The notes under the pieces: generated by a model
The model's input: the letters and a program-made list of their open reading frames with translations, nothing else
Database searches by the model: none
Told to the model about the DNA's origin: nothing
Shown here: one piece after another, positions 32,920 through 42,929 of the stretch
Layout: every line of letters begins with the position of its first letter
Numbering within the stretch: the first letter of the stretch is position 1
Assembly: GCA_958295735.1 (NCBI GenBank)
Contig: OY282369.1
Coordinates: forward strand, 356,161-420,160
Direction of reading: 5' to 3'
Origin: an uncultured Candidatus Cenarchaeum sp.
GTDB taxonomy: Archaea > Thermoproteota > Nitrososphaeria > Nitrososphaerales > Nitrosopumilaceae
DNA: 64,000 bases
Program-made: the position numbers and the translations under genes

Positions 32920-33195
32920 CTAGATGATTGGAGTTCGCACCCACCACGGAGTGGCAGTCTTGCTGTGGTGCTTTAAGCGGCTATTCGGCCAAGCGGTAGC
33001 GAGTAGCGGGCGTACCACGGCGAGTTCGCGCAACTGCAGAGGTGCCGTGGGCACACGCTTGCTCAGAACAAGGCCGCGGCAGGCAGCGATGCGGCGGATG
33101 AGGCGAGGCACGATCGGCTACTGGTCTTTTACCGCAAGTTATGCGGAGTGAAGACGCACCTCGCCAACGCCATACCGCACATGTTCACATTCCTA
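32920..33195 (+). pseudogene. Remnant of another IS66-type transposase
   Basis: Two frames together resemble an IS66 DDE core. One gives GVRTHHGVAVLLWCFKRL and FGQAVASSGR; after a shift near 33005 the other gives RAYHGEFAQLQRCRGHTL, a linker, and DRLLVFYRKLCGVKTHLANA followed by IPHMFTFL. The last block aligns with HTALSNARPNMFTFL of the type A transposase. The fragment stops exactly where an IS630 element begins (TA at 33194-33195), so it was interrupted there. The rest is missing. 32700-32919 shows no gene. Confidence 0.65.
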
Positions 33196-34080
33196 TAGCC
33201 GCGTAAATAAGTAACTGAGCTAATCACGGACGTTCATTTGGGTTGTTTTTGCAGACACGGCGCGCCGACTTGCGCGGAGCCCGACCGCGCGCGAGGCGCC
33301 GTCAGACGATCTTCGCGACGGGCTTCCTGAACAGAAACCGCATGACGTCCAGGTGGAACCGGTGCGTCCTCAGGTATTCCGACGACTTCGCGATCCTCGC
33401 GTCCACCGTCGGGCAGGCCTGATGCGCGTGCGGCTGCCGCTTGAGCGTGTTCTAGCAGGATTCGACCGGGTTGAGTTCGGGCCACCCGGTGGGGAAGTAC
33501 CCGATGCGCACGAGTCCCCCGTTGTCCGCGACGAAGTCATTCGTGCCGAGCCATCCGTGCGGCGTCGCCCTGTCCATGAGCAGCGCCACCGGGCCGTGCC
33601 GGGCCATCAGGCGTCTGATGAACTTGATCGTCGACTCCGTGTCGAACTTCCGCGTGGTCATGAACGCCTGGTCGCCGTTTACGGACAGCGCCCCGAAGAT
33701 TATCCTGCGCGTGTGGTTCCCCGCGTACCGCTCGTAGGCCCGCTCCCCGACCAGCGTCCACAAGCTCCGCCTGGGCTGGTAGTCGTGCAGCAGGCTGCTC
33801 TCGTCCACCGCGAACGTCAGAAATCCGTCGTTTTCCGCCCACATGAGCCACGATTTCAGCCATTTTTGCCATTTTGTTACGTTCTTGACCGACTCCCTCC
33901 TGGCGCGCGCCGGCTCGGGAACCTTGGGGGAATAGCCGCCGTCGCGCAGCTTGCGGCGCACCGCCCCCTCGCAGTACGCGATGCCGGCCTTCTCCTTAAT
34001 GAAAACGGCAGAAAAGTGGATTATTCGAAGATCCGCGGCCGGCGCGCCCAACGGATGCCGCGGCGGGACGTAAAAAAAAA
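33196..34080. mobile_element. IS630 element copy 1, truncated at its 5' side
   Basis: The left end TAGCCGCGTAAATAAGTAA is the same as in copies at 48705 and 51071. The right part is missing from about 34015 on, where an A-rich run (AAAAAAAAACTAGCC) starts. It inserted at a TA inside the IS66 remnant. The element is therefore dead. Confidence 0.8.
33300..34015 (-). pseudogene. IS630 transposase, truncated and interrupted by a stop
   Basis: Aligns with the intact 334-residue transposase at 48809-49813 from GIAYCEGAVRRKLRDGG to the end. The DDE residues are visible in FAVDESSLLHDYQP, LLMDRATPHG and WPELNPVESC. The codon after ESC is TAG where the intact copy has TGG, and the N-terminal ~110 residues are gone. 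About 10% of residues differ from the intact copies, so this is an older insertion. Confidence 0.85.
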
Positions 34081-34394
34081 CTAGCCATTTTGTAAATTAT
34101 TCTCACTGGGCCGTGCCCGACTGGTGCACCCTCGATGCTCCCGAATCAGGGCTTGTGCGCCCGCTCGGCTCCGCGGCGGGGCATCTGCCGGCTTCTGCAA
34201 CAACGGCCGCTTGACCGTCCGCGGCCGGTCCTACCGGACGCGCGCGGGCGGCGTCAGTCCGTGCCCGGCGCCGGAACGGCGCCGTACGGAGACGGATGCG
34301 CGCCGAAAGATCCTGAACCCGGCCGCGATCACACGCCGGTCGGGGCGGTCGGGGCGGTCCGGGGGCGCGGCGGGCGGCGGGAGGGGGGGAGGTG
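34081..34394. other. No gene recognised
   Basis: GC-rich sequence between the dead IS630 copy and repeat element A. Short open frames exist on both strands, but none has family features, a promoter or a sensible start. One plus-strand stretch (NNGRLTVRGRSYRTRAGG) looks mildly protein-like and could be another decayed transposase segment. Confidence 0.4.
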
Positions 34395-34660
34395 AGTGTG
34401 TACGCGAGATCGTATGAAGTCAGCACCCCCCCCCCTCCGCGCCGTCGGCGTCCCGCGATCAACTAGCTGGAGAAGCAGGTGCTAGAGACAGCCCGGGGCG
34501 GGGAGCCTCCCCGCCGCCGGCGTCGGTCCCGCGCCGGCCGCGGTGCTTCGCCTAGGCCGGCGCGGGGGGAGGCTCCCCGCCCCGGGCCGGCCCGGGCGCG
34601 GGTCGCTGCGGCCGGCGCGGGGGGGGGGTGCTGACCCCATACACGAGATCTTACGAAATA
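34395..34660 (+). repeat. Repeat element A (~265 bp) with inverted ends, upstream of the DUF262 gene
   Basis: The left end GATCGTATGAAGTCAGCACC and the right end GGGTGCTGACCCCATACACG are imperfect inverted repeats next to C and G runs. Inside is a long GC-rich inverted structure, and a ~60-bp block (34449-34509, with GATCAACTAGCTGGAGA) is shared with element B at 47996-48055 in the same orientation. The ends resemble those of the small hairpin repeats. The right end lies about 5 bp before the TATA box of the DUF262 gene. Confidence 0.75.
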
Positions 34661-34689
34661 GTTTTAAAGAGTGAGTTGTGTGCTTAGGC

Positions 34690-36597
34690 ATGTCGTATGA
34701 AGACTACAATGTGCATCGCCTATCATTAGACAACCTGCTCAGTAATTACACGTTTGATGTTCCATCCTACCAAAGAAGCTATGCTTGGGATGCTGATAAC
34801 GCCGAACGGCTGTTTGAGGCCCTGGTAGAAACATCGATCACCGAGCGTGGGGCCCGGAACTCCACCAACTTGCTCGGAGCAATGGTTGTGCTTGTTAAAA
34901 AGAGGGGTTACGCGATGTTCGAGGTTGTCGATGGCCAACAGCGCCTCGCAACACTCTCTATGATATTTGGCTCTATGCGTGCACACTTGTCTCATTTCAA
35001 GCAGATGCACCAACCTGGTATGGGCGCCGCCGTTGAAGAAGCTGTGAGCGAGCTTAGTGAAATGTTGGAAATTGAGAACAACTGCCCCCGAGTCACATTA
35101 GGTGAGTCTGATTCTAAGCTGTTCAAAGAGATCATAACTAGTGATGATCCTAATTATGCGGATCTTTGTAAAAAGTTACGATCTAGATACCAAAACGGAA
35201 AGAAAAGAATAGCAGAGTCGCACTTGTCGCTTATAAACAACTATAGAATATTGTGTGAGAAAACAGGCAAGTGGATACAAGAGTTCCAACTACAAGAGGC
35301 CATAGACCAAAAAGATATGGCGGCATTTATGCTCTCGCTCGGTAAACTGAAGAAATGTATTAAAAAGATGAAGGATCAGAACCACTTCGCATTTGTCGAA
35401 GTGCGCACGAGAGATGCGGCATACAAGATATTCAACACATTCAACTCGAGAGGCCAACACCTCACACATGTAGATCTAGTAAAGTCGCATCTTTTAAGCA
35501 ATGTAGAACCAGATCAGGGTAAAAAAGTGATTGAGAATCGTTGGCGGGATATATTTGACGAACGTTTAAAAGATCGCGATCGCTTCTTGTACGAGTCGTT
35601 GTCTTCTAGACACCCGACAGGAAATGTCGACGGCGTCAAAATAACCATAGACAACATATTCAGAATCAATGAGCCGCGTATAAAAGATCTCCCTAGCGCA
35701 GAAAAATATGTTGAAGAGCTTAACACCGACGCCAAGTTCATTAAACAGATGGACTATCCAGGAGATCTTCCAGATGAACAACAATACGATAAAATCAAAA
35801 GCCTCCTTTACGGGATCTTACTACTTAATGCCAGATACATTCGCGTGCCCATACTTGCGGCATGTAGGCGGTGGGGCGGCCTGGAAAACAACGACCTACG
35901 AGATCTAGTAGACTGCCTTCTCACTTTTTTCTTCAAGTTCAAATTCATAAACGACGGCACAGCAGAAGATGTTAGGTCTATAGCCAACGCGATTACAAAA
36001 AAGATAGAAAATGGGGAAAAATTACCAGAGATCATCTACACTGTGCTAGTAAATGAAGACGTTCCAGGAGATCCGGTGAAGCGAATAGATGACGAAAGAT
36101 TTGCAGATAACTTTGCCCCCAAGATGTTCAAGTTGGCAAAAAATACTGCAAAGTACATCTTGTTGTCTATGGAAATTCACACACGGAATGAGATGGGAAA
36201 AGAATGCGTGTACCTCAACTCGCGCTTTGAGTTAGAACACATACTTCCGACGCATCACCAGAAGCATTGGGATGAAAAAAAATTCCTAGGCCAGAATCCA
36301 GAAAGTGGGGACATAAGCAAGTACAAAAACCGCCTAGGTAACCTCACTCTCCTTTCTAAAAAATGGAATCTGAATATAGGAGCGAAAGAATTTTCTGTCA
36401 AACGCGATAATGCTAGCGGGTACGCAAAGTCTGACTTTATGATCAACAAGAAATATCTTAAAGATTACAACGAATGGACTGCAATCAACCTACAACACAG
36501 AGAAAATGATCTTTGTGAAATTGCTTCCAAGGTGTGGTCACTAGACAAGCATTACGCGTATCTCAAGCATAGCGGATACAAAGATCCTAGTCAGTAA
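34690..36597 (+). CDS. DUF262-DUF1524 protein (SspE/GmrSD-like defence nuclease)
   Basis: A 635-residue protein. The N-terminal DUF262 (ParB-like) domain has VPSYQRSYAWDADNAERLFE near residue 24 and the catalytic DGQQRLATLSMIF near 80. The C-terminal DUF1524 domain is a His-Me finger nuclease: LEHILPTHHQKHWDE near 515, then YKNRLGNLTLLSKKWN. Proteins of this build include GmrSD and SspE, the restriction partner in phosphorothioate-based defence, in which NTP hydrolysis by the DGQQR motif controls DNA cutting. ATG 34690 is about 25 nt after GTTTTAAAG. GC content is far lower than core genes, a sign of transfer. Given sspA-D-like genes nearby, an SspE role is my preferred inference. Confidence 0.85.
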   Translation: MSYEDYNVHRLSLDNLLSNYTFDVPSYQRSYAWDADNAERLFEALVETSITERGARNSTNLLGAMVVLVKKRGYAMFEVVDGQQRLATLSMIFGSMRAHLSHFKQMHQPGMGAAVEEAVSELSEMLEIENNCPRVTLGESDSKLFKEIITSDDPNYADLCKKLRSRYQNGKKRIAESHLSLINNYRILCEKTGKWIQEFQLQEAIDQKDMAAFMLSLGKLKKCIKKMKDQNHFAFVEVRTRDAAYKIFNTFNSRGQHLTHVDLVKSHLLSNVEPDQGKKVIENRWRDIFDERLKDRDRFLYESLSSRHPTGNVDGVKITIDNIFRINEPRIKDLPSAEKYVEELNTDAKFIKQMDYPGDLPDEQQYDKIKSLLYGILLLNARYIRVPILAACRRWGGLENNDLRDLVDCLLTFFFKFKFINDGTAEDVRSIANAITKKIENGEKLPEIIYTVLVNEDVPGDPVKRIDDERFADNFAPKMFKLAKNTAKYILLSMEIHTRNEMGKECVYLNSRFELEHILPTHHQKHWDEKKFLGQNPESGDISKYKNRLGNLTLLSKKWNLNIGAKEFSVKRDNASGYAKSDFMINKKYLKDYNEWTAINLQHRENDLCEIASKVWSLDKHYAYLKHSGYKDPSQ

Positions 36598-36763
36598 GGT
36601 TTCTGCTAATAGGCCCATAGCGCCATCAAAAAATCTTTGCAAGAGTTCAAATCAATCCTGTCCTGTGTGCAAGTCAGATCTGTACGTTCTCACGCAAATC
36701 GCCATTAGGGTTTACGCGTATTGACCAAATGCCAAAACAAGTTCACACCACGGGTTAAGGAGC
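36598..36763. other. Intergenic region, nothing recognised
   Basis: AT-richer sequence between the DUF262 gene and the broken IS5-type transposase. No inverted repeat or promoter stands out. Confidence 0.5.
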
Positions 36764-38035
36764 CATGGCGCGACAGGATGGCATGCCAAACTCGCTCAAG
36801 CGGCGGCTCGCCATGGCTGAGAACGAGATAAAGCGGCTGAAGGCGGAACGGGAGGCCGAGAGGGCGCTCTGAAAGTCGCCCGTCGCCGAAAGGAGGCTCC
36901 AGCGCGGCGATCCCGCGCTCATGCACTCGGCAGAGTGGCTGCACCGCATCATGAACGACCCCGTGCAGTCGGAGTGCTGGACAGGGCTGGCGCCGGAGGA
37001 GATCAAGCTCGTGCTGGCCAACTACGTCGAGGCGATCGAGCGCATGCGCAAGACCCCGCTGCTCAGGAATCGCGAGCACCGCGTCGGCCCGGGGCAACGG
37101 GCGCAAGCTGGAGCACGAGCACGCCGTGTACCTTTTCCTGATACGCATCAAGGCCGACCCGACGCAGGATCAGCTGGCTGGCCTGTTCGGGGTGGACCAG
37201 AGCTCCGTCTGCAAGTACCTAATGCTGAACGAGCGGGTGATGGAGGTGCTGCCCACGCCCAAGAACATCTCCGGGGAGATAGCGGCCTGCAAGACCGACG
37301 AGAAGCGCAAGAAGTTCATGCCCGGCAAGAAGGGCGGCGACCTGACGGTCGACGGCACCCGGGTGCCCCGCGCGCGGCCTTCCGACGAGGCGGAGCAGAG
37401 GGACTACTATACCCGCAAGAACAAGACGCACTGCACGAACACGCTGACGGTCATCAACCGGAAGACGGTGACCGTGCACATGAGCAATACGCTTCCCGGC
37501 AGCAGGAACGACATCGTGATGCTGGAGGAGCTGCCGAGGTGTTCCCTAGCATGGCGGATCCGGGCACGCCCGAGGAGAGGATAAGGCTGATCGGGGACTC
37601 GGGGTTCCAGGGATCCGAGAAGCGCCTTCCCGGAATCATCCCCGTGAACCCCGCGAAAAGTACCGCGAACATGGACCTGGCAGCGGCGCAAAAGGAGTGG
37701 AACGCGAAGATCAGCAGGACGAGGTACAGGATCGAGAACACCTACACGGACATGAAGCACAACCAGATACTCCGCAGGCCGTTCAGGGGGACCCCTGAGC
37801 ACTTCAACAGAATATTCAACATAGTGGCGGGCCTGCGCAACTTCGTCCTGCCGTTCAAGGAGATAGCCGCCGGCACCGGCCTGTACGGATCCATGATGGC
37901 CAGGTGGCGCGAGGCGCGGCTGAAGCGGCCCCCGTGCCGCCGACGCGGGATTCCCGCCGCGCGAAACCGCCACGCCGCACAGATTCCGGGGCATCCTGCA
38001 ATGGAGATAATGCGCATTCGCACGAGTGACAAATG
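36764..38035 (+). pseudogene. IS5-type (DDE_Tnp_4) transposase, broken by a stop and frameshifts
   Basis: Three frames in succession match the intact paralogue at 38194-39381. It begins MARQDGMPNSLKRRLAMAEN, with a TGA after about 35 codons and then MHSAEWLHRIMNDPVQSEC. A shift near 37075 is followed by QDQLAGLFGVDQSSVCKYLM and LTVDGTRVPRARPSDEAEQR; a second shift near 37545 is followed by VFPSMADPGTPEERIRLIGD and the C-terminal RYRIENTYTDMKHNQILR. The catalytic Asp positions are DGTRVPR and GDSGFQG. It lies tail to tail with the intact copy. Confidence 0.85.
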
Positions 38036-38193
38036 ACGCGCTTTGCGCGGTGCGTATTTGCGCCGCGCGGGGAACAACCGCGCAATTTGCCGATCCGGGG
38101 CGCGCGGGCTCGCAGCACTGCAAAGTGCCCCGGAATGAAACGCGATGCTGCCCTGGCCGCGGGAATTCCCGGCGCCGGGAGTCCCGCGCTGCG

Positions 38194-39381
38194 TCAGCGG
38201 CGCGGGGGCCGCTTCAGCCGCTGCCCGCGCCACTTGGTTGCCAGGGACCCGTGCAGGCCGGCGCCGCTGGAGATCTCGTCGAACGCCCGGACCAGGTTGA
38301 CCAGGCCCCCCACGGTGTTGAATACGCGGTGGAACTGCTCCGGGGTCCCCTCGAACGGCACGCGGAGTATCTTGTACCTCTTCATCCTCTCGAAGATGCG
38401 CTCGATCAGCGACCTCATCCTGCTGAGCTTCCTGTTCGCTTCCTTCCGGGCCGCGGTGAGATCCTTCCCCGGCTTCCTCTTGTGCGGGGTCACCGGGATT
38501 GTCCCGGGAAGGCGCTTCCCCAATCCCTGGAACCCCGCGTCCCCGACGACCGTTATCCTCTCCTTCTCGGGCGTGCGGGGGTCCGCCATGCTCGGGAACA
38601 CCTTGGCCAGCCCGCCCACCATGACGATGTCGTGCCGGCTGCCGGGGAGCGTCTCGCTGGCGTACAGCAGCATCCCACTCGGGCTGGCGCCCGCCACCGT
38701 GTTGAGGCAGCGCATCTTGTTCTTGCGGGTGTAGAAGTCCTTCTGCTCTTCCCCGTCGGAGGGCCGCGCGCGGGGCGTCCGGGTCCCGTCCAGCAGCATC
38801 TTGCCCTTGCCCTTGCCCCTGCCCTTGCAGCCGTCGGTAAGGAACTTCACGCGCTCCTCGTCCGTCTTGCACGCGGCTATCTCCTTGGAGTACTTGTCCG
38901 GCGTGGGAAGGATCGCTTCCAGGATCGGCATGCACGCCTTGATGTACCTGCAGACGGTGCTCTGGTCCACCCCGAACTGGACGGACAGATGCCCCTGCGT
39001 CGCGCCGGTCTTGCAGCGCATGATGACGAGGAGCAGGGCGTGCCTGCGCTCGAGACTGCACCTGTTGCCGGGATCCGACGCGCCCGGGCCGCCGTCCCTG
39101 AACAGCGGGGTCTTTTTCCTGCGCTCGATCTCCTCGACGAACGGGGGCAGCAGGTAGTCGAAATGCTTCCGCGTCATCCCGGTGCAGGCCTTCAGGAGCT
39201 TGTCGCTGGCCAGGATGGTGTCCAGCATCGCGAGCGCGTGCATGAGCTGGGGGCAGTCCCGCGCGAGCCTGCCCGCGGTGGAGGGCGACGGCCAGAGCGC
39301 CCTCTCGCCCTCCAGCTCCTCCTTCAGCCGCTTGTTCTCGTTCCGGAGTATCGCCGCCTCCTGCTCGGCCGAGTTCGGCAT
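38194..39381 (-). CDS. IS5-type (HTH_Tnp_4/DDE_Tnp_4) transposase, intact
   Basis: A 395-residue transposase. A short coiled coil (NENKRLKEELEGERA) precedes an HTH domain (GATQGHLSVQFGVDQSTVCR), and the DDE core shows LLDGTRTPRARPSDGEEQKD, LPGSRHDIVMVGG, VVGDAGFQGLGKRLPGTIP and the Glu region KLSRMRSLIERIFERMKRYK. The ATG at 39381 is preceded by TTAAAGCC. The right end of the element (ATTACCCCCAATG near 39462) is shared with the third copy at 55730. It looks intact and may supply transposase for the broken relatives. Confidence 0.85.
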   Translation of the reverse strand: MPNSAEQEAAILRNENKRLKEELEGERALWPSPSTAGRLARDCPQLMHALAMLDTILASDKLLKACTGMTRKHFDYLLPPFVEEIERRKKTPLFRDGGPGASDPGNRCSLERRHALLLVIMRCKTGATQGHLSVQFGVDQSTVCRYIKACMPILEAILPTPDKYSKEIAACKTDEERVKFLTDGCKGRGKGKGKMLLDGTRTPRARPSDGEEQKDFYTRKNKMRCLNTVAGASPSGMLLYASETLPGSRHDIVMVGGLAKVFPSMADPRTPEKERITVVGDAGFQGLGKRLPGTIPVTPHKRKPGKDLTAARKEANRKLSRMRSLIERIFERMKRYKILRVPFEGTPEQFHRVFNTVGGLVNLVRAFDEISSGAGLHGSLATKWRGQRLKRPPRR

Positions 39382-39544
39382 GCCATGGTATCGCGGGCGG
39401 GGGCTTTAACCTATCGTGTGAGCTTGTGTCGACAATATGGTGAATTCTGCATTACCCCCAATGCTGCAAGTCCGCGCGTCCCGGGCCGGCAGATTGCGTT
39501 GTTATTCTCCAATGGCGCAACATTCGGGCCGCGCAGGGCAGGCA

Positions 39545-39697
39545 GTCGCCGCAACGAGCCAAGCGCATTAACTCTACTGGCCGGACTCAAAGCCGCACCG
39601 CTCGGGGCCCTTGTCGCGATCTGCCGCGAGTTGCTTTAGCTGGTCCACGTCCAGGCGGTATTTCCCCCCGCGCCCCTTGTGCTCGTGCCTCGCGCGT
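39545..39697 (-). pseudogene. Fragment of an IS630-like helix-turn-helix domain
   Basis: On the minus strand the frames GIRARHEHKGRGG and, after a one-base shift in a G run, KYRLDVDQLKQLAADRDKGP with ERCGFESGQ follow the second-HTH pattern of IS630-type transposases (the expected next residue W is missing because a stop follows). It abuts the end of the integrase remnant at about 39697. Only this part is left. Confidence 0.45.
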
Positions 39698-40335
39698 ATG
39701 CCTACGCGTTTTCCGATGTCGCATCACCGAACATTACTGACGATTGGCGATAATTTCGTATCAAACACCGCGTTTCAGACACGCGTGAATGTCGAACTTG
39801 ATGGAGCATTAGAAAGGATTGTAACTAAATTCGTCTCACGCGATCTAAAAACCGAAAGGTTTAAGCAGCAAAAGTTTGGGGGGTCTGGCATGGACGAGAC
39901 AAACATCCTCACGGAGGCCATGCGCGCCGAGAAAAGCATTAAGCTGTATACCAGGATCTCGGCAGTGCGTTACGTGCTGCTGGGACATTCCACGTCAGAC
40001 GCAGCCACACATGCGGACGTGACGCAGCGCACGGTGCAGTTGTGGGTCGAAAGATTCCGCGCAGACGGGGTGGACGGCCTCCGCGACCTCCCCGGCAGGA
40101 GGGGCCACCCGAAGTGCGACCCAGCCAAGGTGGCAAAGCACGCGCTCGTTCTGAGCAGGAAGAACGCGCTCACGCCGAAGAGCCTGTGCGAGCGAGTGAG
40201 GAGCAAGCTGCACGTCCGCTACAGCGTAGTCAACATGAGGGCGATCATGCGCGAGGCGGGATTCTCGCGCAAGGTGTCCGTGACTAGGCTGGGCAACGCG
40301 GCCGACCCGGCCGATGTAAAAAAATGGCAAATAGA

Positions 40336-42276
40336 GTAATAGCTCACGATTTTGAGGCAGTTTTGCCCGCATCCGCGTCCGCGTCCGCGGGCTCGGGGAA
40401 CGGCCACGCCTCCCCGCCGGGCGCCGGCCCGGCCGCCGCGCGGCGGGACGCCTCCGGGGACCCCCTGTCCAGGTACTTGACGCAGAACTCGTAGAAGTTC
40501 AGGCCGTTCATCCTGCACGTCTCCTTCACGCTCATCAGCACCGCGTGGCCGCGCGCTCCCTTCCGCGAGCGGCTCCCGCCGGTGATGTTCCGTATGATCA
40601 CGCTGAGCCGCAAGGCCCGCTCCGCCCTGTTGTTGTCGCTCGGGATGCCGGCCATTATGAACGTGAACGCGCGGTCCCTCTCGCGCTTCAGCCTCTTGAC
40701 GAACCGCTTGCAGTTGGGCTCGTCGTAATCCTTGGAGATCAGCCTGTCCAGCCGGGCCTGTAGCCTGGCCGCCCCGCGCTTCCGCTCCTCCGGGTCCGCG
40801 CGCGCGGCCACCTCGCGGGAGTCGTGCAGCATCTTCTTGAACGTGCGCGCGAAGCGCCGGAACTGGGGCCCGGGATCCTTTAACTCGAGGGTCTCTTTTA
40901 CCTCGCGCAGGTAGTGCACGTGGCACTTTTGGTGCGAGTCCCCCACGTGGTTGTACGGGGGATGCGAGTCGCTGGTCATGGTGCCCTTGAATCCATCCAG
41001 CAGGGACAGCAGGACGGACGCGCCGCGCGAGTATTCGACCTTGAACACGGCGAACCGCTCGGCGACGAGCACCCACAGCCACGCGTTCGCGCCGTTGATC
41101 CGCCACGAGGTCTCGTCGCCGTTTATCGCTTTGGCCTTGCGCAGCATTCCCGCCATCGCCGCGTGCAGCGGCTCGAGCGCCCTGGCCGCCCTGCCCACCA
41201 TCTTCACGATCGTCCCCGCCGCGACGTCGATGCCCAGCACCGTCCGGAATATGTCCGCTATGTTGCGGTATGACATGCCGCACATCTTGAGGCTGACCGC
41301 CGCCATCTGCGTGTTCAGGTCGTGCCTGCAGCCGGGCATGGCCCCGGGGGTGTGCGGCGTGTGCACCTTGTTGCACCGGGGGCAGCGCCTCTTGACCTTG
41401 TCGTACCTCACGTTCTCCGTCTCGATCTTCAGCCTTTTCACAGTGCGCGAGCACCTGCCTTCGATCCCCGCCAGCTCGCAGCCGCAGTCCTGGCACGCGC
41501 GCGGGTCGACCTCGACGATCCTGTCGGGCTCCTCGCAGATCTTCCAGGCGCCCCCCCTCTTCTTGGCCTCGCCCTTCTTGGCCTCGCCCTTCTTGGCCTC
41601 GCCCTTCTTGGCCTCGCCCTTCTTGGCCTCGCCCTTCTTGGCCTCGCCCTTCTTGGCCTCGCCCTTCTTGGCCTCGCCCTTCTTGGCCTCGCCCTTCTTG
41701 GCCCGCACGTTGGGCTTTGCCCTGATGAGCTTGGCCGAGACGGCGGAATTGATCTTCCTGGCCTGCACGAGATCCTCCTTCAGCCGCTTGTTTTCTTCCC
41801 CGTACGGGCACGGGCCGCCGCCGTGCGCTTTCTCGCACGCCTGCTCCTTCAGTTTTTTGTTCTCCTCCTTCAGCTCGCCGTTCTCCTTGCCGAGCTTCGC
41901 GACCTCCGCGTCCCGCGCCGAGAGGGCCCTGCCGAGCTTCGCGACCTCCGCGTCCCGCGCCGAGAGGGCCCTGCCGAGCTTCGCGACCTCCGCGTCCCGC
42001 GCCGAGAGGGCCTTCCTACCGGCCCTCCTGCGGGAGCGCTTGGACTTCGTCATCTGCGTGGGGGTAAATATACGCAGCAATAAACTTACCCATTCGAGCC
42101 GTTCCGGGACGGCCAGGAAAGCCCGCTCCGGCCGAACGCCGTCGCGCAGCGCGGGATTTCGCGGGCGTGCCCGGAATGCTTGCCGATCTGCTTCAAAAGC
42201 GCGGGATTTTGCGGCCCTGCTTGGATCTCAAAGCCGCGGTTGCGAGGCAAATCGCCTCAAAATCGTGAGCTATTAC
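40336..42276. mobile_element. IS66-type element (type B), copy 1, intact
   Basis: Ends GTAATAGCTCACGATTTTGA (left) and its complement (right). An 8-bp target duplication CAAATAGA lies at 40328-40335 and 42277-42284. Length 1941 bp. The insertion is inside the IS630 type B transposase gene. Sequence identity with copies 2 and 3 is high, so movement is recent. Confidence 0.95.
40344..42053 (-). CDS. IS66-family transposase (type B), copy 1
   Basis: A 569-residue transposase. Residues 14-55 hold three copies of [14 protein letters not shown] (coiled coil), followed by [14 protein letters not shown], nine copies of AKKGE, a zinc site (ACQDCGCEL and [15 protein letters not shown]), and the DDE core with [23 protein letters not shown] and [23 protein letters not shown] 42053 is preceded by GCGTATATTTA; a longer frame to 42080 crosses this TATA box. 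It is the longest of three copies because of the AKKGE repeat number. Confidence 0.9.
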   Translation of the reverse strand: MTKSKRSRRRAGRKALSARDAEVAKLGRALSARDAEVAKLGRALSARDAEVAKLGKENGELKEENKKLKEQACEKAHGGGPCPYGEENKRLKEDLVQARKINSAVSAKLIRAKPNVRAKKGEAKKGEAKKGEAKKGEAKKGEAKKGEAKKGEAKKGEAKKGEAKKRGGAWKICEEPDRIVEVDPRACQDCGCELAGIEGRCSRTVKRLKIETENVRYDKVKRRCPRCNKVHTPHTPGAMPGCRHDLNTQMAAVSLKMCGMSYRNIADIFRTVLGIDVAAGTIVKMVGRAARALEPLHAAMAGMLRKAKAINGDETSWRINGANAWLWVLVAERFAVFKVEYSRGASVLLSLLDGFKGTMTSDSHPPYNHVGDSHQKCHVHYLREVKETLELKDPGPQFRRFARTFKKMLHDSREVAARADPEERKRGAARLQARLDRLISKDYDEPNCKRFVKRLKRERDRAFTFIMAGIPSDNNRAERALRLSVIIRNITGGSRSRKGARGHAVLMSVKETCRMNGLNFYEFCVKYLDRGSPEASRRAAAGPAPGGEAWPFPEPADADADAGKTASKS

Positions 42277-42929
42277 CAAATAGACGCATTTGATGCCATT
42301 TCTAGAGCGAAAAGGCGCGGCAAGCGCATTATAGTGGTAGATGAGTCAATATTCGGCAGGGTCGGCAAGAACGGCGCCAAGTTGTGGAGCCTTGTGGGCG
42401 AGAGGATCGAGGTGGTGAGGGAGGGCTACCGTGACAAGGTGGTGGTGTACGGCGGCATCGCGGACAACAACACGAGCATAATGCGCACGTACGACAAGTT
42501 CAACGCGGCGAACTTCGTCAATTACTTGGCTCAGTTGCTCAGGAAGTACCCGGAAGGGGTGCTCCTGATCATGGACAACGCGGTGCAGCACAAGTCCAAG
42601 AAGGTCAGAAAGTACCTGGAGAGGAACCCGGAGATGGAGGTGCTGTTCCTGCCGGTCGCCAGGCCGGAGCTGAGCGCGATCGAGGAGATCTGGAGGCGGG
42701 CAAAGTACAGGCTGATCACGTCGAAGTACTACAAGTCCTCCGCCGAATTAAGGACCGCCGTTTCGGAACATTTCAGGACATGCTCCATCAAGATCGACAT
42801 CTACGCGTATCTGAAACGCAGTGTTTGACACGAAATAATTACCAATCGCCAATATTGCTCCGTCAAGATCGACGCCTACGCGTGCCTGAAACGCGGTGTT
42901 TGATACGAAATTATCGCCAATCGTCAGTA

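Larger units (their letters stand above)
39890..42828 (+). pseudogene. IS630-type transposase (type B) split by an IS66 insertion
   Basis: The N-terminal part (39890-40335) has the HTH blocks HADVTQRTVQLWVERFRADG and RAIMREAGFSRKVSVTRLG; the C-terminal part (42285-42828) has VVDESIFGRVGKNGAKLWSL, LLIMDNAVQHKSKKV and PELSAIEEIWRRAKYRLI (DDE). Removing the IS66 and one copy of its 8-bp duplication gives 446 + 544 = 990 bp, an unbroken 329-codon frame reading ...VKKWQIDAFDAIS.... The gene was therefore intact when hit. TATA-like GGTTTAAGC at 39858 fits ATG 39890. Confidence 0.9.
39737..42927. mobile_element. Second IS630-type element (type B), carrying a nested IS66
   Basis: Ends CTGACGATTGGCGATAATTT (left, 39737) and its complement (right, to 42927), each flanked by TA, the IS630 target. 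The inverted match extends over ~80 bp and into the 3' end of the transposase gene, so the left end holds an inverted copy of the gene's last codons. The right end is present twice in tandem (42770-42845 and 42855-42927). Without the nested IS66 the element is about 1.24 kb. Confidence 0.85.
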
